Below, one piece after another: positions 48,805 through 54,816 of a stretch of DNA of 54,816 nucleotides. The notes beneath the pieces are model-generated. The model was not told where the DNA came from, did not search any database, and saw only the letters and a program-made list of their open reading frames with translations. Position 1 is the first letter of the stretch. Each line of letters opens with the position of its first letter. Source of the stretch: Clostridia bacterium (GTDB lineage: Bacteria; Bacillota_A; Clostridia; Christensenellales; CAG-138); NCBI GenBank assembly GCA_017553815.1, contig JAFZJT010000075.1, positions 1-54,816 of the forward strand. The letters are read 5' to 3'. The position numbers were made by a program, and so were the translations under genes.

Positions 48805-49318
48805 TATATAGAACGTTTTTTGACGCCATTCGGTTTACGCATCCATTCAATATATGAAAATATACGCTTTTAAAGATCACCGCTTTTCCAGCATGATATT
48901 ATAACATATTTTTTTATTTGATTTCAATATCGCCCGAGGCGTATATAAGCCGTTTTATGCCGATTTCGACCTTGACCTGCATCATTTTTTAGCTTATAAT
49001 AAACTCGGTATACTATGAGGGACTGCGCTTGATCATCAGCTTCTTACGCCCGTTTTTCGGATAGAAAAACGAGCGGCAGCCGCCAAGGCTTTTCAGAGTT
49101 TTCCTCAAGGAAAAAAAGTGGAAAACCAAACAAAAAGCGCCTTCAAAGATCGCCGATAAGGAAAAAGAGGAAAACTGCCTTATTTTTCCACAGGCTTATC
49201 CTCTCGTTTTCAACATCGAAAACGCTTGCGATAAAAGCTCAAAACGGGCTTATCAACAGTTTCCTCACTACTACTGCAGCTACTGCTGTACTAATAATTA
49301 ATAAATGGAGGTCTCCCT
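48805..49318. other. Divergent intergenic region upstream of dnaN; candidate replication origin
   Basis: About 510 bp without a gene. It contains an AT-rich stretch (48895-48930), a promoter for dnaN (48972-49000), a GTTTTTC/GAAAAAC hairpin near 49052-49070, and DnaA-box-like sites TTTTCCACA (49184-49192), TTTTCAACA (49207-49215) and TTATCAACA (49250-49258), each one or two mismatches from TTATCCACA. All neighbouring genes point away from it on both sides. Confidence 0.5.
48972..49000 (+). promoter_or_regulatory. Promoter of dnaN
   Basis: TTGACC (48972-48977), a 17-bp spacer and TATAAT (48995-49000). It would give a leader of about 310 nt before the dnaN ATG. Confidence 0.65.
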
Positions 49319-50425
49319 ATGCGCTTTCGCGTGGACACCAAGGAACTTAACGAAGCAATATCCGTCGTAACAAAAGCCATGCCCGCCCATTCCAGCATGC
49401 CTATTTTGGAGGGTATCTATATCTATGCATCGGACTCGTCGCTCTTTCTCAAATGCTCCGATCTTTCGCTCCAGATCGAAACTGAGATAGCCGCATTCGT
49501 TGAGGAGGAGGGCGGCGCGGTGTTCACCGGCAGGACCTTCCCCGATCTCGTTCGTAGATTCAACGGACCGGAGGTCGAATTCGAGGGTGATAAAAACAGC
49601 GTTACGCTTCGCTCCGGCCGAAGCAAGCCGTCGCTTCAAACGGCTGATATCAAGGATTTTCCCGAGATGAAGCGCGTTGACGAGGAGTTTTCCGCCGAGA
49701 TAGGTCAATCGAGCCTCAAAAATATGATAAAGCAAACGAGTTTTGCTGTTTCCATCGAGGAATCAAGACCGATCCTGACAGGCGTTTGCCTTGAATTCAA
49801 GGAGGACGACACGCTTCAGATGGTCGCACTGGACGGCTTCCGAGTTGCCATTCGCCGCGAAAAGGTTAGAAACAGAAGCGGCGTTAAGAGCGTTGTGATC
49901 CCATCAAGGGCGATGCAGGAGATAGCGAACATCCTTTCGGGCGAAGAGGAAATCAAGCTCGTTTTCTCATCTACCCATGTTAAACTCGATTTCGGGCATA
50001 CGAGAATAGTTTCAAGGCTTTTGGACGGCGACTACGTTAATTATTCGGGCTTCATGCGCGAGCAGCACACCAGCCACGCGATCGCGGACTGCCGTGACCT
50101 TCAGGACGCAATCGAGCGCGTTTCCCTACTTGCAAGGGAGGCAAAATCCAACAGTATCAAGTTCTCATTCACCGAGGATCAGCTTTCGCTCTTTGCAAAC
50201 AGCGAAAAGGGCAGCATAGAGGATCAGATCAATATTCAGCTGATGGGTAAGCCCATCGACATCGCGTTCAACGCCAAATACATACTCGATGCGATAAAAT
50301 ACATCGACGACGAAAAGGCTTGCCTCAAGATGAGCACCTCGGTAACGCCGCTTATAATAGAGCCGATGGAGGGTAACGCATTCTATTATATGGTGCTTCC
50401 CGTTCGTATGTTCAACGGTGCGTGA
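49319..50425 (+). CDS. dnaN: DNA polymerase III beta subunit (sliding clamp)
   Basis: A 368-residue protein of normal length, with three clamp domains. MRFRVDTKELNEAISVVTKAMPAHSSMPILEGI is the typical N-terminus; FAVSIEESRPILTGV and YYMVLPVRMFNGA (C-terminal partner-binding pocket) are conserved. GGAGG lies 7 nt before the ATG. It encircles DNA and gives polymerase processivity. dnaA, normally immediately upstream, is absent here; the intergenic region with DnaA-box-like sites takes its place. The M32 peptidase gene follows after 94 nt. Confidence 0.97.
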   Translation: MRFRVDTKELNEAISVVTKAMPAHSSMPILEGIYIYASDSSLFLKCSDLSLQIETEIAAFVEEEGGAVFTGRTFPDLVRRFNGPEVEFEGDKNSVTLRSGRSKPSLQTADIKDFPEMKRVDEEFSAEIGQSSLKNMIKQTSFAVSIEESRPILTGVCLEFKEDDTLQMVALDGFRVAIRREKVRNRSGVKSVVIPSRAMQEIANILSGEEEIKLVFSSTHVKLDFGHTRIVSRLLDGDYVNYSGFMREQHTSHAIADCRDLQDAIERVSLLAREAKSNSIKFSFTEDQLSLFANSEKGSIEDQINIQLMGKPIDIAFNAKYILDAIKYIDDEKACLKMSTSVTPLIIEPMEGNAFYYMVLPVRMFNGA

Positions 50426-50519
50426 TATTTGATCGATAAACAGCTGTTCAGCGCCGAAAGGCAATAACGGTATCCTCAAAGTGAATTTCTCGAAAAATCA
50501 ATAAACGGAGGGAAAAATC

Positions 50520-52022
50520 ATGGAATTCAAAACCGCGCTTGCGAAGTTCAAGGAGAAGATAAAGCTTTCAAACGCCTATTCCCACGCGCTTGGGATAATG
50601 AGCTTCGATTCCGAGACCATAGCCCCGAAAAATTCGGTCGGTGAAAGGGCAAAGACCTATCAGGTTTTCAGCGAGATAACCTATAAGCTCAGCGTAAACG
50701 ACGAATACTTCGAGGTCATAGACACGCTTAAAGCGAACGCCGATAAGCTCGACGGGATAACCGCGCGCGAGGTCGAGCTTGCGTCCGATTCGCTCGAAAG
50801 GATAAGAAAGATTCCGATGGAGGAGTATATAGAGTATCGCGGCGTTATCGCTCATTCCCATACCGCATGGGTGGAGGCGAAGCAGAAAGATGATTATTCG
50901 GTTTTCGCGCCGTATCTTGAAAAGATAATAGCCTTCAACAGGCGCACGGCGGAGCTTGTTGCGCCCGAAATGGATCCCTACGACTACTGGCTCGACGTTT
51001 ACGAGAAGGGTCTTGATATGAAAATGCTGGACACCTTCTTTGAAAATGTGAGAAACGGCCTCGTTCCTCTCATTAAAAAGGTGAAGGAAAAGGGCGATAT
51101 CATCCGCACCGATTTTATGAAAAGAAGCTTCCCTATCGAGATACAGCGCAAATTTTCCGACTTCATTATGGAAAAGATGCATATAAACAGGGACGATTGC
51201 GCCATCTCGGAGACCGAGCATCCCTTCACCATCGGCTTTAATAAGCACGATGTTCGCATTACCACCAATTACGAGGAGGATAATTTCATCAGCAATATGT
51301 ATTCCGTCATCCACGAGGGCGGACATGCGCTGTATGAACTCAACCTCGGCGATGAGTTAATCGGCACGGCGCTCGCGTCCGGCACCTCGATGAGCGTGCA
51401 TGAGACCCAATCGCGCTTCTTTGAAAACATACTCGGAAGAAGCGAAAATTTCATAAAACTCGTTTATCCCAAGCTCAAGGAGCTCTTCCCGGAGCAGCTT
51501 GCGGACGTTTCGGAGCATGAGCTTTACCTCGCCGTCAACAAGGCGGAGCCATCTCTCATCAGGATCGATGCGGACGAGCTTACCTACGTTCTTCATATAA
51601 TGATCCGCTACGAGCTTGAGAAGAAGATGATGCACGGCGAGATCAGCGTCGACGAGCTTCCTTCTGAATGGAACAGGCTCTATAAGGAGTATCTCGGAAT
51701 CGACGTTCCGAACAACAGCATTGGCGTGCTTCAGGACGTGCATTGGAGCAGCGGTATGATAGGCTATTTCCCGAGCTATGCGCTCGGCTCCGCTTACGGC
51801 GCTCAGATAGTGGAAACCATCAAAAAGGAGCTTGATTACGAGAATCTTATAAAGGAGGATCGTATAAACGAGATAACCGCATGGCTCACCGAGAAGATCT
51901 ATAAATACGGCAAGCTCTTAAAGCCCTGCGACGCGGTCAAAAGAACGACGGGCGAGGAATTCAACCCCGATTACTTCATCGACTATCTAACGAAGAAATA
52001 CACCGAGATTTACGGCTTATAA
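50520..52022 (+). CDS. M32 family carboxypeptidase
   Basis: A 500-residue zinc metallocarboxypeptidase of the Taq family. MYSVIHEGGHALYELNLG has the HExxH zinc motif near residue 265; HETQSRFFEN supplies the downstream Glu ligand; GVLQDVHWSSG and GxFPSYALGSAYGAQ are family signatures. It removes C-terminal residues from peptides in the cytoplasm, broad specificity except Pro. The SD GGAGGG is 7 nt from the ATG. The length is typical. thpR follows after 5 nt, so they are cotranscribed. Confidence 0.95.
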   Translation: MEFKTALAKFKEKIKLSNAYSHALGIMSFDSETIAPKNSVGERAKTYQVFSEITYKLSVNDEYFEVIDTLKANADKLDGITAREVELASDSLERIRKIPMEEYIEYRGVIAHSHTAWVEAKQKDDYSVFAPYLEKIIAFNRRTAELVAPEMDPYDYWLDVYEKGLDMKMLDTFFENVRNGLVPLIKKVKEKGDIIRTDFMKRSFPIEIQRKFSDFIMEKMHINRDDCAISETEHPFTIGFNKHDVRITTNYEEDNFISNMYSVIHEGGHALYELNLGDELIGTALASGTSMSVHETQSRFFENILGRSENFIKLVYPKLKELFPEQLADVSEHELYLAVNKAEPSLIRIDADELTYVLHIMIRYELEKKMMHGEISVDELPSEWNRLYKEYLGIDVPNNSIGVLQDVHWSSGMIGYFPSYALGSAYGAQIVETIKKELDYENLIKEDRINEITAWLTEKIYKYGKLLKPCDAVKRTTGEEFNPDYFIDYLTKKYTEIYGL

Positions 52023-52027
52023 TTTAA

Positions 52028-52561
52028 ATGAGGCTTTTTATAGCAATAGAATTACCAAAGAATGTTCGCAGCGAACTCTCGAAGGCGCTTCGGGAACTTC
52101 GTTTACGTTCGAGCGGCGGAAGGTTTTCCCCCGAGGATAATCTTCATATAACCTTGCATTTCATCGGCGAGAGCGAGGATCTTATGGGCGCTGTAAGCGC
52201 GATAAGAGCGGCCTGCGCTGGCATCCGCCCCTTCGTTTTGAAGCCGGGAAGCTACGGTTATTTTGAAAAGGGCGAAAGAAAGACCTCGTTTATAACCGTT
52301 GAAGGCGATACGGATGAACTGAATATGCTTCGCGAGAAGCTCGAATCCGCGCTTTCGGACAACGGTTTTGCGCGGGATTACCATAGATTCACGCCACATA
52401 TTACCCTTGGAAGAAACGTTGAGCACGACGAGCTCGTTTCGATGGAAATGGGCAATATCGAATTCAAAACGGGCTTCACCGTCGGCGCCGTAACGCTGTT
52501 TGAAAGCATTCGCGAAAAGGGAAGGATGATCTATGAACCGCTCCATCGGGAAAAGCTTTAG
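52028..52561 (+). CDS. thpR: RNA 2',3'-cyclic phosphodiesterase (2H phosphoesterase)
   Basis: A 177-residue 2H-phosphoesterase. The two HxTx catalytic motifs are HITL at residues 40-43 (LHITLHFIGE) and HITL at 124-127 (FTPHITLGR). MRLFIAIELP is the usual start. It hydrolyses 2',3'-cyclic phosphate RNA ends to 2'-phosphate in characterised members (formerly called 2'-5' RNA ligase). It starts 5 nt after the carboxypeptidase stop, with the SD inside that gene's end. tilS follows at 30 nt, consistent with an RNA-processing operon. Confidence 0.93.
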   Translation: MRLFIAIELPKNVRSELSKALRELRLRSSGGRFSPEDNLHITLHFIGESEDLMGAVSAIRAACAGIRPFVLKPGSYGYFEKGERKTSFITVEGDTDELNMLREKLESALSDNGFARDYHRFTPHITLGRNVEHDELVSMEMGNIEFKTGFTVGAVTLFESIREKGRMIYEPLHREKL

Positions 52562-52591
52562 AGTGCGAAAAAGTGAATTATGTAAGAGTAT

Positions 52592-54112
52592 ATGAAGGAT
52601 AGATTATTAAGATCAATAAAAGAAAACGGGCTTATAATACCGGGCGATACAGTGCTTGCGGCCTTGAGCGGCGGCGCGGATTCGACCGCGCTTCTTCTTA
52701 TGCTCAATGATCTTCACTTGGAGTTTGGCTTCGGCCTTGCGGCGGCGCATTTCAACCACTGTATCAGGAAAACAACGGCGGACAGAGATGAAGCTTTCTG
52801 CGCCGAACTTTGCAAAAAGCTTTCGATACCCTTTTTCACCGAGAAGCAGGACGTGCTTTCCTATGCCTCGAAAACCGGGCTTTCGATAGAGACCGCGGCG
52901 CGGATAATTCGCTATGATTTTCTATACGAAGTCTATAAAAAAACGGGCGCTGCCTCTATAGCCACCGCGCATCATGCGGATGACAACGCCGAGAGCATAC
53001 TAATGCACATATTCAGAGGAAGCGGGCTTGCGGGGCTCTGCGGGATAAGGCCGCAGAGCGAGCTTGAGCTCCCCTCGCCAAGAAGCGGAGAACAGAAGCG
53101 AAGCTTCAGGCTCATTCGCCCCCTTCTCGAATTTAAAAAGAGCGAGATTATCGAGTTTTTGAAGAACAGAAAACAGCTCTGGTGTACCGACGAAACCAAT
53201 CTTGAGGCGGGATCGGCAAGGAATATCCTAAGGCTCAACATCATCCCCGAGATTGAAAGCGGCATAAACAGCAGCGTTATAAGCAATATCCTGCGCCTTT
53301 CCAAGATCGCTTCCGAGGATGAAGCGTATCTGTCATCCCTTGCAGATGAAGCGCTCGAAACGGCGCGCATGGACGGGGGCTATCTTGCCGAAAAGCTGAT
53401 CCCCCTGCCCTACCCCGTTAAAAAACGCGCGATAAGGCAGGCTCTATCGGAAAGCGGCGCGCTGGTGGACGCGGAGCAGACGCATATCGATGCGCTCTGC
53501 GAGCTTTTAAACAAGCAGTCCGGCATGGGGATCGATCTTCCGTCGGCAAGGGCGAGGATGGTTTTCGGAAGGCTCGTTATCGAAAAGGCTGAAAAATCAA
53601 CGCCCGATGATAAAATTAATAGAATTGCCTCAATTCCAGAAAAAGGGGAAAACAGCGAAGAAAACGGTTCAAAAACGGGCGAAAACCCCGATTTTCTTCT
53701 GAAAACCGAGGAAGGAGTGCAAAAAACTCCGTTCGGCGATATCAAAATAAGCTTTTTTCAGACGTGTGCTATGGAAAATTCGGAAGAAAAGGAGTATAAT
53801 AGTCTTATCTATTCCGATTTAAACACGGCCTTTATTGATCGGGACAGGCTATGCGGCGAATTGACTATCCGCACACGCAGGCCGGGCGACAGATTTCGCC
53901 CGCTGAATTCCGCGTGGAGGATGAAGCTGAAGGATTTTTTCATCTCAAGGAACGTCGATTCAAAGCTTAGGGACAGCATTCCTCTTCTTATTTGCCAAGA
54001 GGATATAGTTTTCATTCCGGGCTTCCTCGTTTCGGACGATGTTAAGCTTACGGAAAAAACGAAGAGCGTTATAAAAATTGAGTTTCTTGGAATGAATGAT
54101 TTCGGTAAATAA
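52592..54112 (+). CDS. tilS: tRNA(Ile)-lysidine synthetase
   Basis: A 506-residue N-type ATP pyrophosphatase. SGGADS at residues 26-31 is the PP-loop; AAAHFNHCIRKTTADRDEAFC and ATAHHADDNAESILMHIFRGSG are the TilS tRNA and ATP motifs. The C-terminal TilS_C domain has RTRRPGDRFRPLNSAWRMKLKDFFI. It converts C34 of tRNA-Ile(CAU) to lysidine, essential for AUA decoding. Between the two domains (about residues 345-385) lies a low-complexity Glu/Asn/Lys insertion. It precedes hpt by 27 nt, the conserved tilS-hpt order. Confidence 0.96.
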   Translation: MKDRLLRSIKENGLIIPGDTVLAALSGGADSTALLLMLNDLHLEFGFGLAAAHFNHCIRKTTADRDEAFCAELCKKLSIPFFTEKQDVLSYASKTGLSIETAARIIRYDFLYEVYKKTGAASIATAHHADDNAESILMHIFRGSGLAGLCGIRPQSELELPSPRSGEQKRSFRLIRPLLEFKKSEIIEFLKNRKQLWCTDETNLEAGSARNILRLNIIPEIESGINSSVISNILRLSKIASEDEAYLSSLADEALETARMDGGYLAEKLIPLPYPVKKRAIRQALSESGALVDAEQTHIDALCELLNKQSGMGIDLPSARARMVFGRLVIEKAEKSTPDDKINRIASIPEKGENSEENGSKTGENPDFLLKTEEGVQKTPFGDIKISFFQTCAMENSEEKEYNSLIYSDLNTAFIDRDRLCGELTIRTRRPGDRFRPLNSAWRMKLKDFFISRNVDSKLRDSIPLLICQEDIVFIPGFLVSDDVKLTEKTKSVIKIEFLGMNDFGK

Positions 54113-54139
54113 TAATTCATAAAATAGGGGGAAAGAATA

Positions 54140-54694
54140 ATGATCGAAAGAACAGGACTGCATAACGACATCGCCGAGGTGCTGATAACGGAGGAGCAGA
54201 TCAAGGAAAAGATCCGCGAGCTCGGAAGTATTTTAAACAAGGATTATAAGGGTAAGGATCCGATTTTCGTTTGCGTTTTGAAGGGCTCCGTGCATTTCTT
54301 CAGCGACCTCGTTCGCGAGTTCAACGATTACTGCGAGATTGATTTCCTTTCCTGCTCATCCTACGGCGACGGCACGGTGAATACGGGTGTTGTTAAGATA
54401 ATAAAGGATCTCGATAAGAATATCATCAATCGCAATGTCATTATTGTTGAGGATATCATGGATTCGGGCGTTACTCTCAACTATCTCACAAACATGCTTG
54501 CGGCGCGCAATCCGGCTTCGCTGAAGATAATCACCCTTCTCGATAAGCCCGAAAGACGCCGCTGCGCAATCCAGCCCGATTACTGCGGATTCATCGTTGA
54601 GGATAAATTCGTGGTCGGCTACGGCCTCGATTATGCCCAGCTCTACAGGAATCTGCCGTATGTGGGCGTTGTAAATACTGATCTTATAAAATAA
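54140..54694 (+). CDS. hpt: Hypoxanthine phosphoribosyltransferase
   Basis: A 184-residue type I phosphoribosyltransferase. VCVLKGSVHFFSDLVRE is the PPi-binding loop region, SSYGDGTVNTG the flexible active-site loop, and VIIVEDIMDSGVTL (residues 100-113) the PRPP-binding motif. It salvages hypoxanthine (and often guanine) to IMP/GMP. GGGGGAAAG precedes the ATG. In Firmicutes hpt sits between tilS and ftsH, as it appears to here. Confidence 0.96.
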   Translation: MIERTGLHNDIAEVLITEEQIKEKIRELGSILNKDYKGKDPIFVCVLKGSVHFFSDLVREFNDYCEIDFLSCSSYGDGTVNTGVVKIIKDLDKNIINRNVIIVEDIMDSGVTLNYLTNMLAARNPASLKIITLLDKPERRRCAIQPDYCGFIVEDKFVVGYGLDYAQLYRNLPYVGVVNTDLIK

Positions 54695-54767
54695 CGCCCG
54701 GTAAAGAGTTTCAGCTGAATTAGGCTTCGCAGAGCAAAACTTCTGCGGCAAAAAGAAAGGAGAGGCA

Positions 54768-54816
54768 ATGGAGACCTACGCCGATCTTCAAAAAAGAAGA
54801 AAAAAAGAAAAAAAGA
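54768..54816 (+). CDS. Partial N-terminus of the gene after hpt (ftsH by synteny)
   Basis: The ATG at 54768-54770 follows AAAGGAGAG by 3 nt and opens METYADLQKRRKKEKK to the window edge. The order tilS-hpt-ftsH is conserved in Firmicutes, so FtsH is the expected product, but the 16 visible residues are a charged cytoplasmic leader with no diagnostic motif. The identity is inference only. Confidence 0.4.
   Translation, partial: METYADLQKRRKKEKK

Overview
The window looks like chromosomal DNA from an uncultured anaerobic Firmicute, most likely a gut-type Clostridia. The reasons are SepF and DivIVA, extended SD sites of the AGGAGG type, consensus TTGACA/TATAAT promoters, TTG starts, fused ThrE, heterodimeric ABC exporters, AddA, GlgA and large secreted modular proteins. 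The assignment is inference from gene content. No rRNA, tRNA, CRISPR array, phage or transposase gene was seen.

Layout. 1-5347 (minus) is the N-terminal part of a giant secreted protein with ten cohesin-like modules. 5628-12116 (minus) is a housekeeping run ending at a terminator: YlxY-like deacetylase, M16 peptidase, dimeric dUTPase, HlyD-like membrane protein, YggS, SepF, DivIVA and a zincin. 12649-23688 (plus) holds a CotH/lamin-tail protein, TrkA-TrkH potassium uptake, an orphan RelB/DinJ antitoxin, GlgA, a CPBP protease, and an AT-richer island (XRE repressor with repeated operators, then three membrane or lipoprotein genes). 23749-48771 is entirely minus-strand: FeoB/FeoA, a heterodimeric ABC exporter, a zinc-ribbon membrane protein, ThrE, a secreted NlpC/P60-like protein, a five-gene run led by a P-loop ATPase and a TPR protein, a TrmH-family methyltransferase, a CAP/discoidin surface protein, a candidate small RNA, AddA and a secreted unknown. 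49319-54816 is entirely plus-strand: DnaN, M32 carboxypeptidase, ThpR, TilS, Hpt and the start of another gene.

Four things stand out. (1) The ATPase plus TPR pair at 36180-38838 has its own strong promoter and resembles STAND/conflict-type modules. (2) The gene strand flips at 48.8-49.3 kb just upstream of dnaN, in a DnaA-box-like, partly AT-rich intergenic region without dnaA; this may be a replication origin. (3) Several intergenic structured repeats occur: a hairpin plus ACTATTCATT-type heptads in about seven places, one with a compensatorily changed stem, and an array of short hairpins separated by ATTTCAC. (4) The CAP/discoidin gene and a candidate approximately 195-nt RNA upstream of it share both a duplicated promoter-upstream segment and a homologous 3' terminator element.

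The three large secreted proteins (cohesin-like, CotH, CAP/discoidin) suggest an elaborate cell surface. TrkAH, Feo, ThrE and the ABC pair cover ion, iron and amino-acid or drug transport. Many long open frames opposite these genes are antisense shadows of GC-rich coding sequence and are not annotated.
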